Positions 8,945 to 18,430 of a stretch of DNA of 64,000 bases are shown one piece after another. Position numbers and translations under genes: made by a program. The notes below the pieces were generated by a model. That model was not told the origin of the DNA. It did no database searches and was given only the letters and a program-made list of their open reading frames with translations. Source of the stretch: Laspinema palackyanum D2a (GTDB taxonomy: Bacteria > Cyanobacteriota > Cyanobacteriia > Cyanobacteriales > Laspinemataceae); the NCBI GenBank assembly GCA_025370845.1, contig JAMXFF010000015.1:81697-145696 (forward strand), read 5' to 3'. Numbering within the stretch: the first letter of the stretch is position 1; every line of letters starts with the position of its first letter.

Positions 8945-11900
8945 ATGAACTGCATTTTGCTCCTAATCGAGGAACAACAAACCCGTCACCTGCTCATCCA
9001 GCAGTTAGGACAACATTACCAAGTCATAACCGCAGAGCCAAACCCGGTGGAGAGGGTGGCGGGTGAAGTCCACCGAAGCTGGAATCGCCTAGACTTGTGC
9101 ATTGGCGATCGCCTCGGGTTGGACGCTTACCAGGGGTTTTGGGAAAGGGGAAACCCCTGCCAAGCTCAGGAATTTCCCCTGTTGCTGGTGATTCACCCCG
9201 GAGAGTGGGGAATGTTGCAATCCTATCCCGGGGAAGAAGGTGCAACTGGGGAGCAAACCCTTGGAATCAGGAGATATGACGATGCGATCGCCGCACCGAT
9301 CCAGCAAGAGGAACTCTTATGGAGAGTGGAAAAACTCTTGAGCGCCAGCCTTTGGGATCTCCATCGAGAGTCTCCCTCCAGCCTGGATACCCCTCCCCCC
9401 AACCCACCGGAATCCGCGATCGCCCGCAGCCCCTATTTACAAGGCCATCAACAACAAAACGATCAACTCTTCCGGTCCTTTGTGGAAGAAATCCGTGACT
9501 ACGCCATTTTTCTGCTGGATTCAAGGGGAAGGATTGCCAGTTGGAATCGAGGCGCACAGAGACTGCTGGGCTATTCCTCTGCGGAGATTATCGGCCATCA
9601 CTTCTCCTGTTTTTATCCCCAGGAAGATATTGCCACGGGCAAACCCCAGCAAGAACTCCAACTGGTTGCTACAGCGGGACAATGTGAAGATGAAGGATGG
9701 CGCAGGCGACGGAATGGAACGCGGTTTTGGGCCAATATCACCCTCTCGGCATTGCAAGACGCTCAGGGAGAATTAGTGGGATTTTCCGTGATTGCCCATG
9801 ATCTGAGCGATCGCAAAGCCGTAGAAATGGAACTCTGTTCCCTCAACCGTGCCCTCACCACCATCTGGGAATGCAACCAAGTCGTCGTCCGTGCCCAGGA
9901 AGAATCCGAACTCCTCCACGAGATCTGCCGGATCATCGTCGAAACCGGGGGCTATCGACTCGCTTGGGTCGCCTTATTTGAAGCGGAAGAACCGGCGCAA
10001 TCAGGACAACAACGACCCCTGCAACCCGCCGCCTTCGCCGGAAATGCCCAAGAGTATTTACAACAAATCCAGGCATCCTGGAAACCGCACCCCGAAGGTG
10101 CAGGCATGACCCGCACCTGCATTCAGACGGGGAAATATTGCTTGGTGCAGAATATCCAAACCGACCCCAGTTTTGCCCCCTGGCGAGAATTGGCCCTCAA
10201 CCAAGGGTTGCGCTCCACCATTGCCCTACCCCTGATTGGCAAAGACAAAACCTTTGGTGCCCTGCGGATTTATTCAGGAACCGCCAATGCCTTTGATATT
10301 GCCGAAGTGGAACTCTTAGGAGAACTCGCCAATGACCTCGCCTACGGCATTGTCGCCCTGCGCGATCGCGCCGAACGCCAAAAAGCCGAATCCGCCCTCG
10401 CCAAAAGCGAAGAGCGTTACCGTCGGTTAGTTGAACTCTCCCCAGAAGCCATAATCGTCCACAGTTGCGGCAAAATCGACTTTATTAACACCGCCGGAGC
10501 TAAACTCCTCGGGGCCAGCACCCCGTCCGCCTTGGTGGGGTTACCCCTCCTGGATTTCGTGCATCCAGACAAACGCGCCCTGGTGGAGGAACGAATTGAG
10601 CAAATTTTAACCGAACATCAAGCCGTTCCCTTTATCGAACAACAGTTTTTGCGCGTCGATGGGACCATCGTGCCCGTGGAACTAGCCGCCACCCCCATTG
10701 GCGAAAACAACGGCATCTTAAACCTGCTCACCGTGGCCCGGGATTTGAGCGATCGCAAGCGGATGGAGGCTGCCTTACGCGCCAGCGAGGAACTCCACCG
10801 GATCACCCTGAGCAATATCTCCGAAGCCGTGTTTATCACCGATCGCAATGGGGCGCTGACCTATATCAGTCCCGCAGTGCGCTTCATCTGTGACTATTCC
10901 GTAGAAGAAGCCCAACAATGGGGCCATATTAGCCACCTCCTCGGCGATCACCTGTTTGCAGGAGAAGAGGAACTGGAGCGTTTAGGGGAAATTCACAACT
11001 TAGAACGGACCATCCTGGATAAACAAGGGAACCCCAGGACCTTACTGGTGAGCGTCAAACCCGTGGAGATCGAACGGGGAACCCTGCTTTATACCTGCCG
11101 GGATATCACCGAACGCAAACAAGCCGAAGAGGCACTGCGCGAGAGTGAACATCGATTCCGCACTACCTTCGAGGGGGCGGCGATCGGGATGAAAATCACC
11201 GATTTAGAAGGACGATTTCTGCAAACTAACCCGGCACTCCAGGGGATGCTGGGGTATAGTCACGCTCAGTTGCGCGACTTCAGCTTTGATTCAATTACTT
11301 ATTCCGAGGACCTGCCCACCAGCCGACAACTGTTTCAGGAACTGCTCGCCGGTAAGCGCGATCGCTACCAACTGGAAAAACGCTACATCCATGCTCAAGG
11401 TCACTGCGTCTGGGTCCGACTGAGTGTCTCTTCGATTCGAGATACCCAAAACTGCTGGCAATTTGCGATCGGCTTAGTCGAGGATATCACCGAGCGCAAA
11501 CAAGCAGAAGAAGAACTCCGACTCTACCGCAACCACCTCGAAGAACTGGTGGCGGAACGGACTGCCGAACTCCAGCGGATCAACGAACGCTTAAGAACCG
11601 AAATCTCCCGACGAGAACAAGCCCAGCAAGCCTTAATCCGCGTTACCCAAGCGGTCGAAAGTACCAGTGATGCAGTCCTAACCATCGATATTACCGGGCA
11701 AGCCATCTATCATAACCGCGCCTTTTTAGAGTTATTTGAATGCACCGTTGAAGAACTCAATCAGGCCGGTGGACTGCCCTCTTTATTTGCCGATTCCTCC
11801 TTGGGTCAAGAGGTATTTAATCTCATTCACCAGGGAAATAGTTGGAGTTCAGAAGTGCTGATGCGCGGGCAAACTCATCGGTCCTTTGTCTTACCCCTAG

Positions 11901-14113
11901 GAATCGATCACAGTACCCTCAATACGATTTCAATCTGGCTGCGCGCCGATGCAGTGACCGACGAAAACAATCAACGAGTCGGTTCGATCTGTGTCTTAAC
12001 CGATATTACCGACCGTAAACAGACTGAGGCCGCCTTGCGAGAAAGTGAAGATCAATTGCGAACCTTAATTAATGCCATGCCGGATGCCATCTGTTTTAAA
12101 GATGGTCGCGGGGCTTGGTTAGAAGCCAATCAAGCCATCCTGAAAATCTTTGACATGGCAGATTTGGATTATCAGGGGAAAACCGATACCGAGATTGCAG
12201 AGTTAAACTCGTTTTATCGCGAGGCGTTTTTAGAGTGCGAACGGTCCGATGAGGAGGCGTGGAAACATGGGATTCTCTCCCATAAAGAAGAAGTGATTCC
12301 CCTTCCTGATGGCTCTGAGGTGATTTTAGATACCCTAAAAGTGCCACTGTTTCACAGCGATGGCAGTCGCAAAGGATTAGTTGTGATTGGGCGGGATGTG
12401 ACGGAACGCAAACAGGTGGAGGAGGAACGTCTGCGTCTGGCTTCCATTGTGGAGTCTTCCGATGATGCGATTATTGGGAAGACCTTAGATGGGATGATTT
12501 TAAGCTGGAATGCCGGTGCTCAGAGAATTTATGGCTATACTGCCGAGGAAGTAAAGGGGCGATCGATTTCAATTTTGATTTTGCCCGATCGCCAAGAGAG
12601 CGAGTTACGCCTGTTGGAAGGGATTCGCCAAGGTTCGAGTATTGATCATTATGAAACGGTACATTTGAAGAAAGAGGGCTCGCCGATCTATGTGTCCCTG
12701 ACCATTTCTCCGATTAAAGATGCCGCAGGTCGGATTACCGGGGTTTCGACGATCGCCCGGGATGTGACGGACCTCAAGCGCGTTGAGGATTCCCTGGAAC
12801 GTCTGCGCCATCAAAATGAGTTGATTTTAAATTCCGCCGGAGAAGGCATCTGCGGCATGGATATTCGCGGCAATACCACTTTTATCAATCCCGCTGCTAC
12901 AAAAATGTTGGGATATTCGATGGGGGAATTGTTGGGCGCACCGTTGACGATGATTTTGGGATCCAACTTTCTGGCCCAGGACCCGGGTGATCCTCGCGAT
13001 GGGGGTGGAGACTGTTTAGCGCCTCCACTCTATGCGGCAATTTCCGATGGGTCAGTTCATCACGGCACTGCGGTGTTTTGGCGCAAGGATGGCACGAGTT
13101 TTCCCGTGGAATATATCACGACCCCGATTCAAGAACAAAATGAAATCAAAGGGGCGGTCCTCACCTTCAAGGATATTACGGAACGTCAGGGAGTGGAACG
13201 GATGAAGGATGAATTCATTTCGGTGGTGAGTCACGAACTGCGAACCCCTTTGACTTCGATTCGCGGGTCTTTGGGTCTGCTGGCGAATGGACTGCTGGAG
13301 TCTTATCCGGAAAAGGCAGGGCGAATGTTACAGATTGCGGTGTCCAATACCGATCGCCTGGTGCGCTTGATTAATGACATTCTGGATTTAGAGCGCATCC
13401 AGTCGGGTAAAGTGACGATGGTTGAGCAGTGGTGCAATGCTGCTGATTTGACGATCTTAGCCGCAGATGCCATGCGGACAATGGCGGATAAGGCGGGGGT
13501 TACCATCTGTGTCAACCCCATTCCGGTGCAACTGTGGGCGGATCCCGATCGCATTTTTCAAGTCTTGACCAATTTGCTGAGTAATGCGCTCAAGTTTTCC
13601 TCAGAAGGGGGTCAGGTCTGGTTGTCCGCCTCTCTCACTTCTGCCGGAGATCCGGATTTCCTCGCTTCACCGAGTCCGGAAGTGCTGTTTCAGATTAAAG
13701 ATCAGGGACGGGGTATTCCTCGGGATAAACTAGAGACAATTTTTGAACGCTTCCAACAAGTTGATGCCTCGGATTCTCGCAAGAAGGGGGGGACTGGGTT
13801 GGGTTTAGCGATTTGTCGCAGTATTGTCGAACATCACGGTGGGCAGATTTGGGTAGAAAGTGTGGTCGGTGAGGGCAGTTCGTTCTATTTCACTCTGCCC
13901 GTGGAACGGCCCAATTCTGACTCAGGGGAGGAAAATTGCGATTTGACTGGGGCCGCTACCCAGGACTTAGGGATTGCGGTAGAATCAGGCGATCGCCGGG
14001 AAGAACGGTTGCCTCAGGATCATCTGGGACCCGCCCACCCAGACCCGAGGGCTAACTTGTCTACCCCCTCGCCGATTGTGGAGGTGATTGCGCGATTGAA
14101 ACCGCGATCGTGA
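8945..14113 (+). CDS. Multi-PAS/GAF sensor histidine kinase (1722 aa)
   Basis: A soluble signal-sensing kinase that should autophosphorylate and pass phosphate to a response regulator. The first 130 or so residues resemble a degenerate receiver domain (CILLLIEEQQTRHLLIQQL). Then come PAS1 (about 178-285), a GAF domain (about 300-480), PAS2-PAS4 (about 488-855), a coiled coil (about 860-895), PAS5-PAS8 (about 900-1415), a HisKA domain with phospho-acceptor H1430 in VVSHELRTP, and HATPase_c (about 1535-1655). In HATPase_c, N1547 lies in the N box, DQGRGIP forms G1, and GGTGLGLAI near 1614 forms G2. The eight PAS repeats are recognised by their terminal D-[IVL]-[ST]-[DE]-[RL] motifs. No membrane segment was seen. 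The final 60 residues are low complexity. The CheY-like gene at 14528 is a plausible partner. Confidence 0.93.
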   Translation: MNCILLLIEEQQTRHLLIQQLGQHYQVITAEPNPVERVAGEVHRSWNRLDLCIGDRLGLDAYQGFWERGNPCQAQEFPLLLVIHPGEWGMLQSYPGEEGATGEQTLGIRRYDDAIAAPIQQEELLWRVEKLLSASLWDLHRESPSSLDTPPPNPPESAIARSPYLQGHQQQNDQLFRSFVEEIRDYAIFLLDSRGRIASWNRGAQRLLGYSSAEIIGHHFSCFYPQEDIATGKPQQELQLVATAGQCEDEGWRRRRNGTRFWANITLSALQDAQGELVGFSVIAHDLSDRKAVEMELCSLNRALTTIWECNQVVVRAQEESELLHEICRIIVETGGYRLAWVALFEAEEPAQSGQQRPLQPAAFAGNAQEYLQQIQASWKPHPEGAGMTRTCIQTGKYCLVQNIQTDPSFAPWRELALNQGLRSTIALPLIGKDKTFGALRIYSGTANAFDIAEVELLGELANDLAYGIVALRDRAERQKAESALAKSEERYRRLVELSPEAIIVHSCGKIDFINTAGAKLLGASTPSALVGLPLLDFVHPDKRALVEERIEQILTEHQAVPFIEQQFLRVDGTIVPVELAATPIGENNGILNLLTVARDLSDRKRMEAALRASEELHRITLSNISEAVFITDRNGALTYISPAVRFICDYSVEEAQQWGHISHLLGDHLFAGEEELERLGEIHNLERTILDKQGNPRTLLVSVKPVEIERGTLLYTCRDITERKQAEEALRESEHRFRTTFEGAAIGMKITDLEGRFLQTNPALQGMLGYSHAQLRDFSFDSITYSEDLPTSRQLFQELLAGKRDRYQLEKRYIHAQGHCVWVRLSVSSIRDTQNCWQFAIGLVEDITERKQAEEELRLYRNHLEELVAERTAELQRINERLRTEISRREQAQQALIRVTQAVESTSDAVLTIDITGQAIYHNRAFLELFECTVEELNQAGGLPSLFADSSLGQEVFNLIHQGNSWSSEVLMRGQTHRSFVLPLGIDHSTLNTISIWLRADAVTDENNQRVGSICVLTDITDRKQTEAALRESEDQLRTLINAMPDAICFKDGRGAWLEANQAILKIFDMADLDYQGKTDTEIAELNSFYREAFLECERSDEEAWKHGILSHKEEVIPLPDGSEVILDTLKVPLFHSDGSRKGLVVIGRDVTERKQVEEERLRLASIVESSDDAIIGKTLDGMILSWNAGAQRIYGYTAEEVKGRSISILILPDRQESELRLLEGIRQGSSIDHYETVHLKKEGSPIYVSLTISPIKDAAGRITGVSTIARDVTDLKRVEDSLERLRHQNELILNSAGEGICGMDIRGNTTFINPAATKMLGYSMGELLGAPLTMILGSNFLAQDPGDPRDGGGDCLAPPLYAAISDGSVHHGTAVFWRKDGTSFPVEYITTPIQEQNEIKGAVLTFKDITERQGVERMKDEFISVVSHELRTPLTSIRGSLGLLANGLLESYPEKAGRMLQIAVSNTDRLVRLINDILDLERIQSGKVTMVEQWCNAADLTILAADAMRTMADKAGVTICVNPIPVQLWADPDRIFQVLTNLLSNALKFSSEGGQVWLSASLTSAGDPDFLASPSPEVLFQIKDQGRGIPRDKLETIFERFQQVDASDSRKKGGTGLGLAICRSIVEHHGGQIWVESVVGEGSSFYFTLPVERPNSDSGEENCDLTGAATQDLGIAVESGDRREERLPQDHLGPAHPDPRANLSTPSPIVEVIARLKPRS

Positions 14114-14527
14114 TTTTACTGAATCTTTGCACTCCTTCTGTCTGGGTGGGAGAGGCGATCGCTGGGCGAGTTCGGGGGATCCCTGAAGAGCAGCAAGTTG
14201 GCCGGTGGGTGAACTCTTCCCCGTTAAAAAAATAGAGAAGCTGTTTCCCCCATCAAGGCATTCCGGCGATCGCCCGTTCAGGGATTCCCAACGGAACCCT
14301 CTGCGAATGCCTGATCATCTTGTCCTCTCGTCCTGGCGCAATCGGCTACATTGTCTCTTAAATCTTCCGGCGAAAGGAAGCAATCCTGTGATGATGTCCC
14401 GATATTGTCAAAGTTTTCTCCGACAACTGGAAAACTCAAGCTCAAAGATATTTCTTCCCTGTATCATTTTTAATGTTTCGTTCCGGTTCGTCCCTGTTAG
14501 GGCGTCCATTTTTTTCAGGAGGTTTGC
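14114..14527. other. Spacer between kinase and response regulator
   Basis: A 414-bp gap on the same strand. An open frame spans 14205-14531 but has no family resemblance and no ribosome-binding site, so it is not called. Just before the next gene, TTCAGGAGGTTTGC forms a strong ribosome-binding site. Confidence 0.5.
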
Positions 14528-14908
14528 GTGAGTTTGAAACGAATTTTAGTGATTGATGATGAAGACGATATCCGGGAAGTGGCTCAACTCAGCCTGGAAA
14601 TGGTTGGAGGCTGGGAAGTGCTCACCGCCAGTTCCGGTCATGAGGGACTCCAGGTGGCTGAAGCCAAACAGCCGGATGCGATTCTCTTGGATGTGATGAT
14701 GCCAGATATGGATGGCCCTGCTACGTTTAAAAAACTCCAGGCTAATCCCTCAACCCAACAAATTCCAGTAATTTTGCTCACCGCAAAAGTGCTTTATGCC
14801 GATCAACGCCGCTTTTCAGAACTGGGGGTCAACTCGGTGATTGCCAAGCCATTTGAACCCATGAATCTAGCCGCTCAGGTGGCCTCAGCTCTCGGTTGGG
14901 AACCCTAA
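14528..14908 (+). CDS. CheY-like single-domain response regulator
   Basis: A 126-residue receiver domain with no output domain, which relays phosphate or acts by protein contact. Conserved residues are visible: the acidic pocket in VIDDEDD (10-14), phospho-acceptor D55 in ILLDVMMPDMDG, a Thr in ILLTAK, and the Lys of IAKPFEP. It starts with GTG, supported by AGGAGG six bases upstream. It lies 414 bp downstream of the eight-PAS kinase on the same strand, so a cognate relationship is a fair inference, though the gap leaves room for its own promoter. Confidence 0.93.
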   Translation: MSLKRILVIDDEDDIREVAQLSLEMVGGWEVLTASSGHEGLQVAEAKQPDAILLDVMMPDMDGPATFKKLQANPSTQQIPVILLTAKVLYADQRRFSELGVNSVIAKPFEPMNLAAQVASALGWEP

Positions 14909-15043
14909 TCTCCCCTATCCCAGATTGATTCACCACTTCTTTATCATTATGTTTTAAAATGTGTCCCCATGAGCGGTTCGTAAATTCTTTTTTGCGTACA
15001 ATCACCTTCATAAGTATAGAACCATATCTCGCGGAGCACCTTG

Positions 15044-15295
15044 ATGAAAATAGCAGAAACGATTGAACAAGCTTTTACTTCTTATTTGGAAAAGCTGGGA
15101 ATTGCTTGGTGGATTGAAATCGTTACCGCAGAACCAACTTGTACTTACTACTTTGGCCCCTTTATGAGTGCCAAAGAAGCCGAGTGCTATAAAGGGGGCT
15201 ACCTTGAGGATCTCGAAAGTGAAGGTGCTCAAGGATTTGCTGTCTACATTCACCGCTGTCAACCGACTGAACTCACCATCGCCCACGACCTGTAA
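15044..15295 (+). CDS. DUF1816 small protein
   Basis: An 83-residue cyanobacterial protein of the DUF1816 family. Its role is not established; some relatives resemble the CpcD-like linker fold of phycobilisomes, but that is not shown for this one. The WWIEI...YYFGPF...AEGY-like pattern appears here as AWWIEIVTAEP, TYYFGPFMSAKEAECYKGGYLEDL, and a final AVYIHRCQPTELTI. The start is the ATG at 15044 with GCGGAGC upstream; the TTG directly before it is an alternative. It is monocistronic, between the response regulator and a long gene-poor stretch. Confidence 0.82.
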   Translation: MKIAETIEQAFTSYLEKLGIAWWIEIVTAEPTCTYYFGPFMSAKEAECYKGGYLEDLESEGAQGFAVYIHRCQPTELTIAHDL

Positions 15296-15604
15296 AAGGA
15301 GCAATTGCCAGTTTTAATCCCCTTTAGGTCTAACCATTTTTACCCCCAACCCCAGGCCGCTCATGAGGGAAGGGGGAATTTTTTGCGCTCTACATGATAC
15401 CCCAGGAAAATTCAAGGTTGATCACGAGCCGCTCTCCCTGGACTCATCAATTTTTACCCACTATTTTAGGGGTGTCCTAATCTGAAACCCTCATTTTTTT
15501 ACCCCAAAAACAATCCTAAACCCTAAATAAATTCCGATGAATTCATTCGAGTAAACTCTCGGGAGCCTAGTAGGGAGCGGCGGCATCCCTCTAGGTAGCG
15601 AGTC

Positions 15605-15700
15605 TCAATCCTGATGGCCATAAAATTCATCCGTGGGAGCATCTTGTTCCCTACTGCTGATCAGGAAAAATGGCTAGGGAGCAAGAGCCTCCCACTCCGC
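15605..15700. repeat. AGGGAGC-type dispersed repeat, copy 1
   Basis: TCAATCCTGATGGCCATA, AATTCA and GGGAGCATCTTGTTCCCT appear in the same order as at 37752-37835. Both copies contain palindromes with GGGAGC/GCTCCC arms. The two are diverged but recognisably one family. Confidence 0.6.
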
Positions 15701-16582
15701 CTTGCCGAATTCTCCCATTCGGTTAGACGCCCTCTAGCGCAATTTTCAATGATTTGTAACCCAGTCCCCCAGGGGTGAAACCTCTTCTAGGGGAATCCAA
15801 ACCCGAGAGGAGAGTTGCAACTAGAGAGGGTTTCTCCAAGAGATTTAGGACTACGATAGTGACCCTTGCTGGAATTTGACAAGGGTTCTCAACCGGAACA
15901 GATTCGTCCTACCGCAGCGCTTTCCCCATGCCTTTTTATGGGGCATTGATCGGGGCTTTCTTAATACCCAACTGCGGCAAGATGCGCTATCTAGTCAGGA
16001 GGGGGAAAGACCCCCTTTACCCTCATCACTCCATCGGTCCGGGGAGCGCATGGTTTCTGTACCCGGGGTTACACCATTGGCCAAAAAATCCCCCTGGAGC
16101 TTTCCCCTTTTTACCGTTCTTCCCCTTCTCCCCTCTAAAATAGCCTCCCGCCGTTTTTCTATAACAATTAGCGCCGTGAATTCCCTGAACCACCCGATGG
16201 CAAAAGCCCGCTAATCTGGTTACGGCCCGATAAATCAGGGTCAATTGATCCCGGAAGCGAGGCTTTACGGCCACTTAAACCCTGGCCATTTTTAGTCCTT
16301 GATTTGGCGAACCTTAAAATCATCCTTTAGATAGATTAAATCGCGATGATTTATCAATTTTTATTAACCCAGACAAGGGAAAGCCGGTTATTAGAAAAGG
16401 AAGAGGATTGACCTGTTATCATCCGGGTTAACCTGGATTCTCAGCCGATCCTCTGCGATCCCTCCCGGAAATCTTCAGAGTTCTCTAGGGAGCTGACGGC
16501 GAAAAAGAGGGAAAAAAGTCCTGATCCCCGGCGAAAAATGGTTGGCTGAAAAAAAAATAAAAAAATCTCAAAATTTAACCGG

Positions 16583-16601
16583 ATCTTCACGGTATCTTCA
16601 C
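16583..16601 (+). promoter_or_regulatory. Direct repeat ATCTTCAC with 11-bp period
   Basis: ATCTTCAC occurs at 16583-16590 and again at 16594-16601, a period of 11 bp, followed by a TTTAACTTCAA tract. Tandem sites one helical turn apart are typical operators of OmpR/PhoB-class regulators, and cyanobacterial Pho boxes use 8-bp units with 3-bp spacers. The consensus differs from the usual CTTAACCT, so the regulator is not assigned. It lies about 80 bp upstream of the small membrane protein gene. Confidence 0.35.
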
Positions 16602-16678
16602 ATTCTTGCTTTAACTTCAATCATAGAGCTTAATTCAGCTCGGACTGTCCTAACGATAACTGCCAGGAGTCCCTAGCC

Positions 16679-16906
16679 ATGCCCGCCGCCTACCTAACCC
16701 TCTTAACCATCTCGATTGGCTCCGTATGGATTTACTTAAGAGCTTCGGCTGATGTTCCCTTTGTACTAGCAGCTTTAACAGCGGTGGTTTGCTTTATTTG
16801 GGGATTCGCTTTGGCCCCTTGGCTAGTGCAGTTATTCATTATTGGACTCGTCCTCAGTTTAGATAAATTTTACCTTTCTAAAGCAGGCCGTCTGGGTGGA
16901 AATTAA
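16679..16906 (+). CDS. Small two-helix membrane protein
   Basis: A 75-residue protein of unknown function. Hydrophobic segments at about 3-20 and 26-63 (the latter long enough for two helices) suggest two or three membrane passes, with a short basic C-terminus (KAGRLGGN). The ATG is preceded by CAGGAG at normal spacing, and codon use matches the neighbouring genes, so it is very probably real. It is followed 114 bp later by a zinc-ribbon protein gene on the same strand. I recognise no named family. Confidence 0.72.
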   Translation: MPAAYLTLLTISIGSVWIYLRASADVPFVLAALTAVVCFIWGFALAPWLVQLFIIGLVLSLDKFYLSKAGRLGGN

Positions 16907-17020
16907 CCCGAGTCAGCCCCCGAGTTTCCTCCGTAAAATCACGGAAGATTTAAGAACAGCACATTTCTCCTTACAAGTTTCTACTGACTTTTCTTCTATT
17001 CTCAAACAGGTTTAAAAATC

Positions 17021-17242
17021 ATGAACAATTGCCCTTGCTGCTCTAGTGCTTTACTCCGCCACGCTCGTCAGAGTGGTGTTTATTGGTTCTGCCCCCATTG
17101 CTGGCAAGAAATGCCGGATCTGGCTGCAATGGTCGTCCAACCTCGTCAGCGCGTACAGCAGCTAGAACGTTTAATCGATCTTTCCACGATTTCCTCTAGG
17201 TCCGCGAGACAATCCCAACGTGAGGTTCGCAGTATTGCATAA
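17021..17242 (+). CDS. Small zinc-ribbon protein
   Basis: A 73-residue protein with two knuckles, C4-P-C-C7 and C24-P-H-C27, which should bind one zinc ion. The rest is a short helical Arg/Gln-rich tail (QRVQQLERLIDL). Small proteins with this pattern are widespread in cyanobacteria without a known role; nucleic-acid or protein binding is only a guess. AAACAGG upstream of the ATG serves as ribosome-binding site. It may be co-transcribed with the small membrane protein before it. Confidence 0.72.
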   Translation: MNNCPCCSSALLRHARQSGVYWFCPHCWQEMPDLAAMVVQPRQRVQQLERLIDLSTISSRSARQSQREVRSIA

Positions 17243-17299
17243 GGCATTAGATAGGCTAATAATGATTTACCTGGGTTAGAAAAAATTTATGTTGTTGAG

Positions 17300-17334
17300 A
17301 GACACGCCGTTTCAGATATTGCGAGCGTGTCTCC
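17300..17334. terminator. Hairpin between converging genes
   Basis: GAGACACGC (17300-17308) pairs with GCGTGTCTC (17326-17334) over a 17-base loop. It lies between the zinc-ribbon gene and the converging epimerase-like gene. There is no T-run. Confidence 0.45.
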
Positions 17335-17379
17335 TGCATTCTGGATATCTTCTGGGCGGGCAGCGATCGCCCCCTGGCG

Positions 17380-18207
17380 CTATAGCAGGGTTTCTGGATA
17401 GCGCAATTCAAACCCCGCTCGTTTCAGTTTCTGATTCGAGAGCCTGAGATGATAAGAACGCTCCAAGGGAACTGAGGGGTCCCAGGAAATGGGAGCCAGA
17501 TTGTGGAACTCGCAGAGACGATCCATCAATTGGCGCATTGGCTGGGGTACATCATTCACCAGATTGTAAATACCCGCGCAACGCTGACGACAGACTAAGG
17601 CGATCGCCTCTACAATGTCCTCTAAATGAACCCAATTACTCCAATATTCCCCAGTCCCGGGACGAGTCTTTCCCGCAAAGCGAGTAAAAATTTTCAATAG
17701 TTCACGCTCAGGTCCATAAATTCCCGCCAACCGCAGAATACAGACATCCAGGCGATCGCTTTGGGCGCTTAGCAAAACCTCCTCCGTCTGAGCTAACACC
17801 CTGGCATTTGGATTCCCCGGTGATACCAGGGTCGTTTCATCCACCCATTCGCCCTGGTGGTCCCCATATACTGACGAGCTACTGGTATAAATGACCTGTT
17901 GAACTCTCGGGGATTGCTGCAACACCGGCACCAGGGTCTTCGCCGTCTCCAGATAGGTTTCTTGATAATCCCCCCCCCTGGGAGGCGCGACGCTTAACAG
18001 GATCACATCTTGATTTTGGACCATCGATGCCAGGGCCTCGGAATCATTCCCCTGGAGCACCACCACCTGTTGCGCCACTTCTTCGAGTTCCTCCCGGCGA
18101 TCGCCCCGGGTTGTGGTCGCAGTTATACTATGTCCATCCTCCCGCCATCGCCGTGCCACCGCCGTACCCACATAACCACAGCCAATAATTCCAATATTTA
18201 ATCCCAT
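17380..18207 (-). CDS. NAD(P)-dependent epimerase/dehydratase-like SDR protein (YeeZ type)
   Basis: A 275-residue extended short-chain dehydrogenase fold. A Rossmann motif is at the N-terminus (IGIIGCGYVGTAVARRW, residues 5-21). VIYTSSSSVYGDHQGEWVDE carries the conserved Ser and Tyr region of the epimerase family, and the substrate-side segment has LRLAGIYGPER. The canonical YxxxK is not obvious (the Tyr of SVYGD is followed by H and Q), as in YeeZ-like proteins, so catalytic activity and substrate are uncertain. It diverges from thioredoxin across a 223-bp intergenic region. The ATG overlaps no neighbour. Confidence 0.82.
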   Translation of the reverse strand: MGLNIGIIGCGYVGTAVARRWREDGHSITATTTRGDRREELEEVAQQVVVLQGNDSEALASMVQNQDVILLSVAPPRGGDYQETYLETAKTLVPVLQQSPRVQQVIYTSSSSVYGDHQGEWVDETTLVSPGNPNARVLAQTEEVLLSAQSDRLDVCILRLAGIYGPERELLKIFTRFAGKTRPGTGEYWSNWVHLEDIVEAIALVCRQRCAGIYNLVNDVPQPMRQLMDRLCEFHNLAPISWDPSVPLERSYHLRLSNQKLKRAGFELRYPETLL

Positions 18208-18430
18208 CGTTACGCCTTCTAAATCTTTCCTAAATATTCTCCCTAATTTTGCTATCCTTTAACCGTTTCCCATCCACTCTTTAACCGTTGATTCCCAGTA
18301 TAAATACCTTATCCGCTGTGGGGTTCCCACCTTGAAATCCATCCTTCTCTTATCCCCTCCCACCGGATATTAATGCTCTAGCTATCATAGAGATATTGTA
18401 ATTCTCGGTTCAAAAGAGCCGTTTAAGTCT

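Larger units (their letters stand above)
15296..16678. other. 1.4-kb gene-poor region
   Basis: No convincing protein gene is present. Overlapping frames on both strands at 15876-16274 look like chance ORFs (Pro/Gly/Lys-rich, no ribosome-binding site). The left half holds a dispersed AGGGAGC repeat (15605-15700). Around 16150-16295 the sequence is rich in short inverted repeats and ends with GGCCACTTAAACCCTGGCCA followed by TTTTT, which looks like a small terminator. An untranslated RNA ending near 16295 is therefore possible but not demonstrated. The last 100 bp hold a direct repeat upstream of the next gene. Confidence 0.45.

Noticed and set aside
14205..14531. 108-residue frame before the response regulator
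   Set aside because: No ribosome-binding site, atypical composition, and it overlaps the real GTG start and its AGGAGG.
15876..16274. Overlapping ORFs on both strands (112, 71 and 82 residues)
   Set aside because: No ribosome-binding site, no family resemblance, low-complexity Pro/Gly/Lys composition, and mutually exclusive overlaps.
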